Positions 18,592 through 27,569 of a stretch of DNA of 64,000 nucleotides are shown here, piece after piece. The notes below the pieces were generated by a model. That model was not told where the DNA came from and searched no databases. It saw nothing but the letters and a program-made list of their open reading frames with translations. Numbering within the stretch: position 1 is the stretch's first letter; the number at the start of each line of letters is the position of its first letter. The DNA lies in the NCBI RefSeq assembly GCF_040689105.1, contig NZ_JBFBVU010000010.1:86680-150679 (forward strand), read 5' to 3'. This DNA is from Meridianimarinicoccus marinus (lineage in GTDB: Bacteria; Pseudomonadota; Alphaproteobacteria; Rhodobacterales; Rhodobacteraceae). The position numbers and the translations under genes were made by a program.

Positions 18592-18910
18592 ATTCATCAT
18601 CGCCACGGCAATCCTGCTGTTCGGCGCCTTCTGCCTGGGGTTCGTGACCCATTGGGTGGTCAGCCGCCTGTCGCATGTGTCGAAAGCCGACCTGAGCGAG
18701 CTGGACAGCATGGCCGAGGCGCTGCACGACGCCGAGGAAGCCCGCGATGCGGCGCGGACCGAGCTGAAAGAGGAAGAGGGGCGCCTGCACGGCCGTCTGA
18801 AAGAGGCCGAGGCCGAATTGAAGGCGGCGATGGAGGGGCTTCAATCCGCGCGGCGCGAGACCGAGGAACTGCGCGCCTTCATCTCGAAACAGAACATGGG
18901 CTCGACCTGA
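18578..18910 (+). CDS. Small membrane-anchored coiled-coil protein
   Basis: A 110-residue protein: one N-terminal membrane helix (about 6-30) and a highly charged, probably coiled-coil segment from residue 40 onward (EALHDAEEARDAARTELKEE). The start ATG lies inside the end of the OmpA-family gene, so the two are translationally coupled and may act together. No enzymatic motif. The 3' end faces moaE. Confidence 0.72.
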   Translation: MDRTEFIIATAILLFGAFCLGFVTHWVVSRLSHVSKADLSELDSMAEALHDAEEARDAARTELKEEEGRLHGRLKEAEAELKAAMEGLQSARRETEELRAFISKQNMGST

Positions 18911-18932
18911 GCTTTTTCCGCTCCGGGCGGGT

Positions 18933-19385
18933 TCAGTCCCAGCGATCCAGCGCGGCCTCATCCTCGGCCTTGCTGTCCACCCAGGATGCGCCCTGGGCGG
19001 TGACTTCCTTCTTCCAGAAGGGCGCGCGGGACTTCAGGTAATCCATCAGGAACTCAGCCGCCGCGAACGCATCCACCCGGTGCGGGGCGGCGGTGGCCAC
19101 CATCATGATCGGGTCACCGGCCGCAAGCCGGCCGTGGCGATGGATCACCAGTGCCCCGGACAGCGACCAACGGGTGATCGCCTCGGCGCGTATCGCCTCG
19201 ATCGCGCGTTCGGTCATGCCGGGGTAATGCTCGATCTCCATATGCGACAGCGGGTTGTCGGCCAGATCGCGAACAAGGCCGGAGAAACTGACCACCGCCC
19301 CGGCCCCGCTATGGGCGGCGCGTTGGGAGAAACGGTTGAGTTCCGCCCCGGCGTCGAACACCTCGGACTGGATCAGAACATCCAT
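18933..19385 (-). CDS. moaE: Molybdopterin synthase catalytic (large) subunit
   Basis: A 150-residue MoaE. The family motif MEIEHYPGMTERAIEAI, the segment VIHRHGRLAAGDPIM and the active-site lysine region RAPFWKKEV are present. With MoaD it converts precursor Z into molybdopterin, the dithiolene cofactor needed by the formate dehydrogenase encoded at 50.9-56.1 kb. It follows moaD with a 2-base gap. Confidence 0.95.
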   Translation of the reverse strand: MDVLIQSEVFDAGAELNRFSQRAAHSGAGAVVSFSGLVRDLADNPLSHMEIEHYPGMTERAIEAIRAEAITRWSLSGALVIHRHGRLAAGDPIMMVATAAPHRVDAFAAAEFLMDYLKSRAPFWKKEVTAQGASWVDSKAEDEAALDRWD

Positions 19386-19387
19386 GT

Positions 19388-19639
19388 TCAGCCACCGGTC
19401 ATCGGCGGAAAGAACGCCGCCTCGCGCACGCCGTCCAGAGGTGCATCAAACTCGGACAATGTCTGGTCCAGCGCCACCCGCACGGTGGAAAGATCGGCGA
19501 AGGCGGCGGCATAACGCTCTTCCCGGGCGGTCAGTTCGGCCACCAGCTCGGCCACTGTGCGCGCCTCGGTCTGCACGGTTTCACGCGGCACGCCGATCCG
19601 TTCGCGCACCCAGGCGAAATAGAGCACCTCAAGCTGCAT
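19388..19639 (-). CDS. moaD: Molybdopterin synthase sulfur-carrier (small) subunit
   Basis: An 83-residue ubiquitin-like protein starting MQLEVLYFAWVRERIG and ending in the Gly-Gly tail (FFPPMTGG) that is thiocarboxylated. The start at 19639 has a TGAGG site about 9 bases upstream. An ATG at 19654 is possible but its Shine-Dalgarno would touch the start codon. It overlaps the end of pgsA and precedes moaE, forming pgsA-moaD-moaE. Confidence 0.93.
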   Translation of the reverse strand: MQLEVLYFAWVRERIGVPRETVQTEARTVAELVAELTAREERYAAAFADLSTVRVALDQTLSEFDAPLDGVREAAFFPPMTGG

Positions 19640-20309
19640 CGTCACCGGCCTCATCCTCCAGGAAGCGCAGGGATTTGCGGTAGTAGTCCAGCCCGGTCAG
19701 CCCGGTCAGGAACGCCGCGACATAGAACATGACCAGGCCGGTCAGCCCGCTCAGCCAGCCGCCCTGCACCACCCGCCATGTGGTATTCCAGTCCTGCGGT
19801 CCCTGCGCCAGCAGCGCGTCGTAATCCGCCGGATCCATGGACCGGTACAGCCAGAAATGCACCTCCTGCAGGCCGAGGCTGAGCAGCAGCAGCGGAATCG
19901 CCACCATCTGTGCGGTGGTTTTCCATTTGGCCAGCTTGGTGACCTGCAACAGGCTGGCGTCGGAGCCCAGGAACTCACGCAGGCCGGATACGAACACTTC
20001 GCGGAACAGGATGATGACCGCGGGCAGGGTCAGCCAGGGATCCAGGCCGGACAGGGCCAGGATCACGCAGATCGAGATGATGACCATGGCCTTGTCGGCG
20101 ATCGGATCCAGCATCGCACCAAAGCGGGTCTGCTGGTTCAGCTTGCGCGCCAGATAGCCGTCGAACCAGTCGGTGACCGCAGCCAGAACGAAGATCACCA
20201 GCGCGGCCCAATCCGCCATCGGTCGTGGCAGCACCATGAAGGCCAGCGCCACACAGGGGGCCGCGAACAGGCGCATCACAGTCAAGATGTTGGGGATGTT
20301 CCACGTCAC
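19629..20309 (-). CDS. pgsA: CDP-diacylglycerol--glycerol-3-phosphate 3-phosphatidyltransferase
   Basis: A 226-residue membrane enzyme that makes phosphatidylglycerol phosphate. The CDP-alcohol phosphotransferase signature D-x2-D-G-x2-A-R-x8-G-x3-D-x3-D is complete in DWFDGYLAR ... FGAMLDPIADKA. About five membrane helices. In related genomes pgsA-moaD-moaE commonly follows uvrC; here uvrC is 12 kb away on the other strand. Confidence 0.93.
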   Translation of the reverse strand: MTWNIPNILTVMRLFAAPCVALAFMVLPRPMADWAALVIFVLAAVTDWFDGYLARKLNQQTRFGAMLDPIADKAMVIISICVILALSGLDPWLTLPAVIILFREVFVSGLREFLGSDASLLQVTKLAKWKTTAQMVAIPLLLLSLGLQEVHFWLYRSMDPADYDALLAQGPQDWNTTWRVVQGGWLSGLTGLVMFYVAAFLTGLTGLDYYRKSLRFLEDEAGDDAA

Positions 20310-20391
20310 GTCGGAATCCTCCGGCCCGCCGGGGCGGGGCGCGTCAGGGGCAAGGGGATCGCATGCGCGGCCCCCGCCGATGGGTTTCGGT

Positions 20392-22860
20392 TCACTCCGA
20401 CGCGGCGGGCGCGTCGGTGGGCGCGCTGGTCATGGCGGCAAGCTCCTCGCGCGCCTGTGCAGCAAGATCCAACTCCGATCCGTCCCAAAGTTCAACCGCC
20501 CTTTCCAGATAGGTACGCGCGTCGCCCGGACGATCCACGGCCATATAGGTCTTGGCCAGATGGTATTGGACCGTGGGATCGCCGGTCAGGCGCACGGCGG
20601 CGGGTTCCAGATGCTCAAGCGCCTCGTCATAGTTGCCAAGGCGGTAGGCGATCCAGCCATAGGTGTCCTGGAAGGCCGGGATCGTCGAGCCGCGCAGACG
20701 GCGTGCGATCACGAAAGCGCGCTGCAGGCTTTCTTCGTCGTTGCGGTAAGTCGTGATCAGGCTGGCCAAGTTGTTGGCAATGATGGTTGAGCTGGAGTCT
20801 TTGGCATAAAGGTCTTCGTAGATGCCGATGGCCTCGTCGATCCGGCCGCCGCGCTCTACCAGCCCGGCCTTGATCCACCACAGGTTCGCCGACTCGGGCA
20901 GGATCGCCAGCGCCTCGTCCACGATCTGTGCGGCATCTTCCTCGGCGCCTTGTCGCACCGCCGTCGCCACCAGTGCACGCCAGACCGGCTCGATGGTGTT
21001 GTCGGTGTCCAGGATCTCGCGATACATTCCGCGCGCCTCGTCGTATTGCCCTTCCGTGGCGGTCAATGCCGCGTTGAGGAACTGCACGCCAAGGTAGTTC
21101 GGGCTGTCCTCGGGCGTCGTCGCCAGAACCTGGTTCATATAGGCACGGGCTTCCTCTACCTCGCCGTTGGCCAGGCGCGTGCGCACGATCGCGGTCTGGG
21201 CCGACAGGTTCGACTGCCCCTCTTCGATCATGTTTTGCATCAGCGCGATACTTTCGTCGGTGCGCGCCATGCGTTGCAGCACCGCGGCCTGCAGACCGTT
21301 GGCCAGCGCCACGGCGTCTTCCGTGTTCACGTTGCGCAGGGCGGTGACCACCTGTTCGGCGCGCGGCAGGTCGTTCATGCCGAGATAGACCTCGGACAGG
21401 GAGCGCAGCAGGGGCACGCTGTCGGGCGACAGGCGCAAGGCCTGGATCAGGACGTCTTCCGCCGTCAGGTATTTCTCGTTGGTGATCAAGTGCTGGGCAT
21501 AGCGCAACGCCTCGGCCGGGGCCGCGCCCGAGGCCTCGAACGCCAGGGCAAGGCTTTCGGCCATCAGTTCCCGGTTGCCGCCCCGCTCATAGGCGCGGGC
21601 CAGAAGCGTGATAGTTTCGGGATCACGCGGGGCCTGGTCCAGCGCGGTCCGCAGGGCCAGAACCGCATCGCGCACCTGGTCATCTTCGATCAGCCAGGCC
21701 GCACGCAGCTTCAGTGCGTTGGTGTCGCCCGGATCCTGGGAAAGAACCTCGTCGACCAGTTCCTCGGCCCGGGCCTTGTCGCCATCGGCCACAAGCATCC
21801 GTGCGAGGGTTGTCTTGATGTTGAGCGCCTCTTCGCTGCCATCCGTGTGCTGCTGGCTCAGGGCTTCGACCTGCTCGATGGCGGTCTCGCTCTGCCCCAT
21901 GTCGAACAGAACGCTGGCCTTGATCAGGCGGAAGGTGGCATCGGCCAGTCCTTCCTCGATCAGCTTGTCCAGTTCGACCAGCGCAGCGTCGCCCCCCCGC
22001 ACCTGGGTTAGGAACTGTACCAGAGCAATACGCGGCGGAACCTCGTCGCCCGCGCGCGCGACCAGATCTCGCACGAAGACCTCGGCGCCATCCGGATCCT
22101 CGTTGGCGATGTACCAGCGCACCAGCGCGGTCCTAACCTCGCGGTTTTCCGGGAACCGCTCGACCATTTCCTTCAGTTGCGCACCAAGACCATCGAGATC
22201 CTCGATCTGCGCCAGAAGGTTCAGCTTGAGTTGGTGGAACTGGGCATTGTCGGGACGATGCGTCAGCGCTTCGTCCAGAGCCTCCAGCGCCTCGGTGGTC
22301 TTGCCTTCGCGCATGAGGCGATCGACCACGATCTGCCAGCCCACCAGCGAATCCGGCTGCGCCACCAGAACCTCGCGGGCGCGTTCATAGGCGGCCAGCT
22401 GCGCGGCCTCGTCTTCATTGCGCGATGCGGCACTGTAATCCACCGCCACCAGCAAGGGCTGGAGATCGGGATAATCCGGGTCGATCTCGGCCGCGGCACG
22501 GGCGTGTTTCTCCGCCTCCTGCCACGCGCTCAGATCCACGGCCAGTCTGGCAATCTCGAAATGCGCCTCGAAATCCTCGGGATACTGTTCGGTCACCAGC
22601 AGGAAATGTCCGAAGGCCTGTTCGATATCGCCTTCATCGCGCTTCAGCCGTGCATACATCATCCGGGCATCACGATGCTCACCGTCAAGCTTGAACACTG
22701 TCTGAAGCTCGACGACGGCTTTGGCGACTTCTCCAGCATTCACCAGTTCCACGGCATTTTGATATTTCTTTTCGGCCTTGTCCTCGACCGAATCACAGGC
22801 GGACAAAGCCAGCGCGGAGGTCAAAAGTACGGCGGATAGAAGCCGGGAAGCGTTGCGCAT
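20392..22860 (-). CDS. TPR-repeat lipoprotein of the exosortase/exopolysaccharide system (PrsT type)
   Basis: An 822-residue envelope lipoprotein. The signal peptide ends in the lipobox LSAC with C22 as the lipidated residue. The rest is a long array of tetratricopeptide-like repeats (for example AEQVVTALRNVNTEDAVALA and ALEHLEPAAVRLTGDPTVQY), as in the PEP-CTERM-system TPR lipoprotein PrsT. The start at 22860 has an AGGGAT site 7 bases upstream. It follows the sugar transferase on the same strand, but a strong terminator lies between them, so it probably has its own promoter. Confidence 0.83.
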   Translation of the reverse strand: MRNASRLLSAVLLTSALALSACDSVEDKAEKKYQNAVELVNAGEVAKAVVELQTVFKLDGEHRDARMMYARLKRDEGDIEQAFGHFLLVTEQYPEDFEAHFEIARLAVDLSAWQEAEKHARAAAEIDPDYPDLQPLLVAVDYSAASRNEDEAAQLAAYERAREVLVAQPDSLVGWQIVVDRLMREGKTTEALEALDEALTHRPDNAQFHQLKLNLLAQIEDLDGLGAQLKEMVERFPENREVRTALVRWYIANEDPDGAEVFVRDLVARAGDEVPPRIALVQFLTQVRGGDAALVELDKLIEEGLADATFRLIKASVLFDMGQSETAIEQVEALSQQHTDGSEEALNIKTTLARMLVADGDKARAEELVDEVLSQDPGDTNALKLRAAWLIEDDQVRDAVLALRTALDQAPRDPETITLLARAYERGGNRELMAESLALAFEASGAAPAEALRYAQHLITNEKYLTAEDVLIQALRLSPDSVPLLRSLSEVYLGMNDLPRAEQVVTALRNVNTEDAVALANGLQAAVLQRMARTDESIALMQNMIEEGQSNLSAQTAIVRTRLANGEVEEARAYMNQVLATTPEDSPNYLGVQFLNAALTATEGQYDEARGMYREILDTDNTIEPVWRALVATAVRQGAEEDAAQIVDEALAILPESANLWWIKAGLVERGGRIDEAIGIYEDLYAKDSSSTIIANNLASLITTYRNDEESLQRAFVIARRLRGSTIPAFQDTYGWIAYRLGNYDEALEHLEPAAVRLTGDPTVQYHLAKTYMAVDRPGDARTYLERAVELWDGSELDLAAQAREELAAMTSAPTDAPAASE

Positions 22861-22910
22861 TCTGGATCCCTGTCGTTGCAGCATCTGTTGATATGTAATC
22901 CTTACGGACC

Positions 22911-22944
22911 CCAAATAAAAAGAGCCGCGGAGAAATCCGCGGCT
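22911..22944 (-). terminator. Rho-independent terminator after the sugar transferase
   Basis: Read on the minus strand, a perfect 9-bp stem (AGCCGCGGA / TCCGCGGCT, loop TTTC) is followed by CTTTTTATTT. It lies 31 bases past the sugar-transferase stop and upstream of the PrsT-like gene, separating the two transcripts. This is the clearest intrinsic terminator in the window. Confidence 0.9.
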
Positions 22945-22974
22945 GGTTGCGTCAAACAGCGCAGGGATGCGCGG

Positions 22975-23646
22975 CTAGTGCCCGGTGCCGCGGAGGACCA
23001 CGCGAACGGTCTTCAGCACGACACAGATATCCGTCTTCAGGCTAACAATCCTATAATAATCGGCGTCATACCGCGCCCGCGCCGCGAAGGACGTGTTGTT
23101 GCGGTCGCCCACCTGCCACAGACCGGTGACTCCGGGCTTGAGCGCGTAATACGCTTGGCCGGGGTAAAGGTCGCGCTGCGAGGGCAGCATCGGACGCGGG
23201 CCGACGACGCTCATGTCGCCCAGAAGAACATTCCAGAATTGCGGCAGCTCATCCAGCGATGTCTTGCGGATGATCCGGCCCACGAAAGTGATGCGGGGAT
23301 CGGATTTCAGCTTCTGGTTGCGGTTCCATTCGTCGCGGGCCTCTTCGTTCTGCGACAGGAAAGCGGCCAGCTTGCGGTCCGCATCCACCACCATCGAGCG
23401 CAGCTTGACCATGTTGAAGATCTTGCCGTCCTTGCCGACGCGCCGCTGCACGAAGAACGGCGAACCGCCATCGGACATGATCATCAGGGCAAGGAGTACA
23501 GTGACAGGGACCGCCACGATCGAGGCGGCCAGCACGAACAGAATATCGAACACACGCTTGAAGACAGAGCGGTAAAGGCTCTTCCGAGGCGTGTAATCCA
23601 CAATTCCTTTAATCACGTCTGACGAGTTCGGGAAATGTGCCGTCAC
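22975..23646 (-). CDS. Exopolysaccharide sugar transferase (undecaprenyl-phosphate glycosyl-1-phosphate transferase)
   Basis: A 223-residue bacterial sugar transferase of the WcaJ/ExoY type. It loads the first sugar phosphate onto the lipid carrier at the inner membrane. An N-terminal helix (about 33-57) is followed by the catalytic domain with MVKLRSM, KTSLDELPQFWNVL, GDMSVVGPRP and KPGVTGLWQV, all family hallmarks. It is the short form without the N-terminal multi-helix region. Divergent from the ATPase-Wzz-kinase block across a 524-base intergenic region. Confidence 0.9.
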   Translation of the reverse strand: MTAHFPNSSDVIKGIVDYTPRKSLYRSVFKRVFDILFVLAASIVAVPVTVLLALMIMSDGGSPFFVQRRVGKDGKIFNMVKLRSMVVDADRKLAAFLSQNEEARDEWNRNQKLKSDPRITFVGRIIRKTSLDELPQFWNVLLGDMSVVGPRPMLPSQRDLYPGQAYYALKPGVTGLWQVGDRNNTSFAARARYDADYYRIVSLKTDICVVLKTVRVVLRGTGH

Positions 23647-24170
23647 TACCGTTCACCCTCATTTAACTCTATTCACCACTCATACAAGTCGTGGCTCAGG
23701 CAGACTTCCACCGTGTAGCGCACAACATCACCCCTACCATGCTCAAGACAATCCTTTCAACATTTAGCAGCTTTTGGCCCAAATTTCACCAAAACTGGAA
23801 ACCGCTTGGTAAACAGTTGGTTACACTACTTTAGGTGGAACCGGGGACACCAAACCGTGTCAAGAATCACACAATCGGGAGGCGAATTTCCGCTCGAAAT
23901 CAGATCAACCGCCCGATCGCTGGGCATCTGGACAACGCATGGACAGGCCAGTGCAGCGCACACAGAGTGAATATCGGACCGAAGCAGAACAGGAAACCGG
24001 CATGCAACACTTGGAATACTTGCGACTTTTTGAACGTCTTCCGCGATTCATCCTTCATACGGCTTGAGTTTGCGCATAAGACCCTGTGAGGTTAAGTGTG
24101 CTTGTGTGTGTGCCCGAAGGGCAGGAACTCAACGCCGGGTTGCTGGTGCTTCAGGTCGGGCTGCGGGATA
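23647..24170 (+). promoter_or_regulatory. 524-base divergent regulatory region of the exopolysaccharide locus
   Basis: No convincing gene was found here. Base composition is clearly more AT-rich than the neighbours, especially 23647-23850. The region separates the minus-strand sugar transferase from the plus-strand ATPase gene and should carry both promoters. Short repeated TTGGT elements occur at about 23811-23822. No confident sigma-factor or operator match was made by eye. An 84-codon frame at 23835-24089 lacks a ribosome site and protein-like composition. Confidence 0.5.
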
Positions 24171-25031
24171 ATGAATACAACTGCTCCAGTAGATATTTAC
24201 AATTCGTTCTTCGGGTTTCACGAGCGTCCATTCACGCTTGTCCCCGATCCTGACTTCCTGTTCTGGTCCAAGTCGCACCGACTGGCCTATACGATGCTGG
24301 AATACGGTATCCTCACGCGCTCGCCGATCACCGTGGTGACGGGAGAGATCGGCGCCGGCAAGACGACCTTGCTGCAGCATCTGCTGAAAACCCTGCCCGA
24401 CGACGTGCTTATCGGCCTGATCTCGAATGCGCAGGGCGACCGGGGCGAATTGCTGCAATGGGTGCTGCACGCCGTCGGTCAGAAATTCGATCCGCACGCC
24501 TCCTATGTACAGCTGTTCCAGCAGTTGCAGGATTTCCTTCTGGAGTCCTATGCCAACGGGCACCGGGTGATCCTGATCATCGACGAAGCCCAGAACCTGA
24601 ACGTGAACACGTTGGAAGAGCTTCGGATGCTCACCAACATCAACTCCAACAAGGATGAACTGGTGCAGCTTGTGCTGGTGGGGCAGCCGGAGCTGCGCAG
24701 CCTGATCATGCGTCCCGAGTTGAAGCAGTTCGTGCAACGGGTCGGGTCTAGCTTCCATCTGTCGGCCATGTCCGAGGAAAACGTCGGCGCCTACATCGCA
24801 CACCGGCTGCGAGTGGCGGGCGGCAGCGGGCAGGAATTCAGCCCCAATGCGATCCATCGCATCTATGAACTTTCGCGGGGCATTCCCCGTCTCGTGAACC
24901 AGATCTGCGATCTGGGATTGGTCTATGCCTTCTCGGCAGAGGAACATGTGGTGACCGAAGAAACCATCGAATGCGTGCTGAACGACGGCGTCTTCTTTGG
25001 TGCTTCGAGCCTGGAAGGAGATCAGGCATGA
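24171..25031 (+). CDS. AAA ATPase of the exosortase/exopolysaccharide system
   Basis: A 286-residue ExeA-like ATPase, the type that accompanies exosortase loci. It starts MNTTAPVDIYNSFFGFHERP, a family-typical N-terminus. Walker A TGEIGAGKTT is at residues 58-67, Walker B is VILIIDEAQNL, and GIPRLVNQICD is the sensor-2 region. A longer frame upstream encodes an implausible cysteine-rich start and was not used. The stop overlaps the Wzz-type ATG (ATGA), so the two are coupled. Confidence 0.87.
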   Translation: MNTTAPVDIYNSFFGFHERPFTLVPDPDFLFWSKSHRLAYTMLEYGILTRSPITVVTGEIGAGKTTLLQHLLKTLPDDVLIGLISNAQGDRGELLQWVLHAVGQKFDPHASYVQLFQQLQDFLLESYANGHRVILIIDEAQNLNVNTLEELRMLTNINSNKDELVQLVLVGQPELRSLIMRPELKQFVQRVGSSFHLSAMSEENVGAYIAHRLRVAGGSGQEFSPNAIHRIYELSRGIPRLVNQICDLGLVYAFSAEEHVVTEETIECVLNDGVFFGASSLEGDQA

Positions 25032-26626
25032 AGCTTGACCTGAAATATTACCTGCGCGTCTTCATGCGCCGCAGCCCGTACTTCATTCTGATCACGGCGC
25101 TGTTTTCCTCGATCGGCTTCTCGGTGGCGATGCTGCTGCCCGCCGAATACGAGGCCCGCGCGACGCTGCTGGTGGAAGCCGAACAGATCCCGGCGGCCCT
25201 GGCAGCCTCGACGGTGCAGGTTCAGGCGGCCGAACAGCTTCAGATCATCGAACAGCGGCTGATGACCCGCGCCAACTTGCTCGACATGGCCAACCGGCTG
25301 GGTCTGTACCAGGACAGCGATCAGGGCAATGCGCCGACCGCGACCGCGATCGTGACGGATATGCGCAACCGCACCACGTTCCGGACCACCAACACGGTCA
25401 AGCCGGTCTCGCGCAGGAACGCCCCGGCCACGACACTTCTGACGATCACTTACCGTGGCGACTCTCCCGGCAAGGTGGCCGAGGTGACCAATGAATTTGT
25501 CACCCTGGTGCTTCAGGAAAACGTCGAGATCCGCACCGAACAGGCGGGTGACACGCTGGAATTCTTCGAACAGGAAGTGGATCGGCTCGGGACCGAGCTG
25601 GACACGCAAAGCGCGCGCCTTCTGGAATACGAAGCGCAGGCCGGTCTGGCCCTGCCCCAGCATCTGGAATATCTGCGCGGCCGCCTTGGCAGCCTGAACG
25701 CCGGGATCGATTCCCGCGCCCGCCAGATCACGGTTCTGGAAGATCAGATCAAGCGGCTGGAGGATCTGTTCCGCCTGACCGGCGGCGTTGCCGGCGCGAG
25801 CGGTGGCCAGCTCACGCCCCGTCAGCAACAGCTGGAAGCCGCGCGGCAGGCCCTGTCGGATGCCGAGCTGATCTATTCCCAGACCAACCCCAAGCGCGCC
25901 ATGCTGGCAGCCAAGGTCAAGCAGCTTGAGGAACAGGTCGCCACCGAAGCCGTGACGGCCAGCGGTCTTGCCGAGGAAGTCGAGGACCAGAAGATTTCCC
26001 AGCAGGAGGCCCAGTTCCGCGCCCAGCTGTCGGACCTTGATTCGCAAATCGAGCTTCTGCAGACGGAAATCGAGGAAATGAACACTCAGATTGCCGCAAC
26101 TGAGGTGTTGATCGCCGAAGCCCCCGCCAATGGCGTTGGCCTGTCCAAGCTGCAACGCGACTTCAACAACACGCAGGGTCAGTACAACACGGCTGTTGCG
26201 CGCCTGTCCAAGGCCGCGACCGGTGAGCGGATCGAATTGCTTGCCAAGGGCCAGCGGATCTCGGTGATCGAACAGGCGATCCGCCCTGACCGGCCGTCCA
26301 GCCCCAACCGTCCGCTGATCATGGCAGGAGGCGTGGGTGCCGGCATGGCCACGGGTCTGGCCATCATTCTGCTGATGGAATTGCTGAACAAGTCGATCCG
26401 GCGCCCGGTGGAACTGACCAACAAGCTGGGGATCACCCCGATCGCGGTGCTGCCCTACATCCGGACCGACCGCGAAATCTTCGTCAAACGTATGATGGTA
26501 TTCGGCGCGATTGCCTTCTTTATCATCTTCATCCCCCTTGGCATGTACGCCATCCACACGCTGGTCGCCCCGCTGGAAACGATTCTGGAACCGTTTCTGA
26601 ACAGGGTCGGCTACTCGATGATCTGA
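25028..26626 (+). CDS. Wzz-type polysaccharide chain-length determinant
   Basis: A 532-residue inner-membrane co-polymerase. One membrane helix near residues 17-40 precedes a large periplasmic region rich in coiled coil (IELLQTEIEEMNTQIAATEV), then the RPDRPSSPNRPLIM proline-rich element and two C-terminal helices. This is the layout of the exosortase-associated chain-length proteins. It would work with the tyrosine kinase encoded next and the Wza-type protein at 34756 to set polymer length and export. Confidence 0.87.
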   Translation: MKLDLKYYLRVFMRRSPYFILITALFSSIGFSVAMLLPAEYEARATLLVEAEQIPAALAASTVQVQAAEQLQIIEQRLMTRANLLDMANRLGLYQDSDQGNAPTATAIVTDMRNRTTFRTTNTVKPVSRRNAPATTLLTITYRGDSPGKVAEVTNEFVTLVLQENVEIRTEQAGDTLEFFEQEVDRLGTELDTQSARLLEYEAQAGLALPQHLEYLRGRLGSLNAGIDSRARQITVLEDQIKRLEDLFRLTGGVAGASGGQLTPRQQQLEAARQALSDAELIYSQTNPKRAMLAAKVKQLEEQVATEAVTASGLAEEVEDQKISQQEAQFRAQLSDLDSQIELLQTEIEEMNTQIAATEVLIAEAPANGVGLSKLQRDFNNTQGQYNTAVARLSKAATGERIELLAKGQRISVIEQAIRPDRPSSPNRPLIMAGGVGAGMATGLAIILLMELLNKSIRRPVELTNKLGITPIAVLPYIRTDREIFVKRMMVFGAIAFFIIFIPLGMYAIHTLVAPLETILEPFLNRVGYSMI

Positions 26627-26687
26627 TCGCGACGCATTCGTGCGCCCGCACGCGGGTGCAGGCGGGGCTCTGAACAAAGGCTTGGCA

Positions 26688-27569
26688 ATGGAACGACTTC
26701 AAGACGCCCTCAACCGGGCACGCGAACGGCGCAACGAAACCATCGGCGCACAGCAAACGCCGCCGAAGGACAAGGCCGCACCCGTTCAGGAGACGCCCCC
26801 GGAGCAGGCGCAGGTGCCGCAATCGGCCCAGCCCGCCGCTGCCGATGATGCCGTCCTCTCGGCCTGGCGCGCCCTGCCGCAACTGGCCCCGAACGAGGAA
26901 CTGTACCGCACCAACCGGCTGGTGTCCTTCTTCGGTGGCAAGCAGGCCGCCGAGATCGACATGATGCGGACCAAGATCCTGCAACAGGCCAAAGTCAACA
27001 ATTGGCATCGCATCCTCGTGACCTCGCCGACGCCCCGCTGCGGCAAGACCACCGTCACCGCGAACCTGGCGTTTTCGCTGGCCCGGCAAACCGACCTGCG
27101 CATCCTTGTGATCGAGACCGACATGCGCCGCCCGGAAATGGCCCGCGTGCTGGGCATCAAGGAAAACATGGCTTTCGCCCGCGTGCTCAGCGGTCAGGAG
27201 CCAGCGGAATATCACATGGTGGCCTATGGCAGTAACCTCGCCTTTGCCACCAACCAGGTGCCAGCTGCGAATTCGTCGGAACTGCTGCAAAGCAGCAAGG
27301 CCCGGCAGGCGCTGAAGAAGGTCGAAGAGACCTATGCGCCCGACATCATCCTGTTCGACGCGCCGCCGGTTCTGGCCTCGGACGACACCGTCGGGTTCCT
27401 GGAATACGTGGATTGCAGCCTGCTTGTCGTCGCGGCCGAAGTGACCTCGATCGACGAGATCGACGTTGCCGAAACACAGATCGCCGCAGTCTCGAACGTG
27501 TTGGGCGTGGTGATGAACAAGGTCCGCTACACCAGCGGCGGCTACGGTTACGACAACGCCTATTACTGA
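26688..27569 (+). CDS. Tyrosine-protein kinase of the CpsD/CapB (BY-kinase) type
   Basis: A 293-residue cytoplasmic ATPase/autokinase. A disordered, glutamine/proline-rich N-terminus (about 15-55) precedes the kinase domain. Walker A reads SPTPRCGKTT (113-122), with cysteine where glycine is common. Walker A' is VIETDMRRPEM and Walker B is IILFDAPPV. The C-terminus carries a tyrosine cluster (GGYGYDNAYY), the expected autophosphorylation site. The start at 26688 has AAAGG 7 bases upstream. Its stop overlaps the convergent exported-protein gene by 7 bases. Confidence 0.86.
   Translation: MERLQDALNRARERRNETIGAQQTPPKDKAAPVQETPPEQAQVPQSAQPAAADDAVLSAWRALPQLAPNEELYRTNRLVSFFGGKQAAEIDMMRTKILQQAKVNNWHRILVTSPTPRCGKTTVTANLAFSLARQTDLRILVIETDMRRPEMARVLGIKENMAFARVLSGQEPAEYHMVAYGSNLAFATNQVPAANSSELLQSSKARQALKKVEETYAPDIILFDAPPVLASDDTVGFLEYVDCSLLVVAAEVTSIDEIDVAETQIAAVSNVLGVVMNKVRYTSGGYGYDNAYY

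Noticed and set aside
23835..24089. An 84-codon gene in the 524-base intergenic region
   Set aside because: Composition is not protein-like, there is no ribosome site, and it lies in the probable promoter region.
24096..24170. A longer N-terminus for the AAA ATPase
   Set aside because: The added 25 residues are cysteine-rich and unlike the family, whose members begin close to the YNSFFGF motif.
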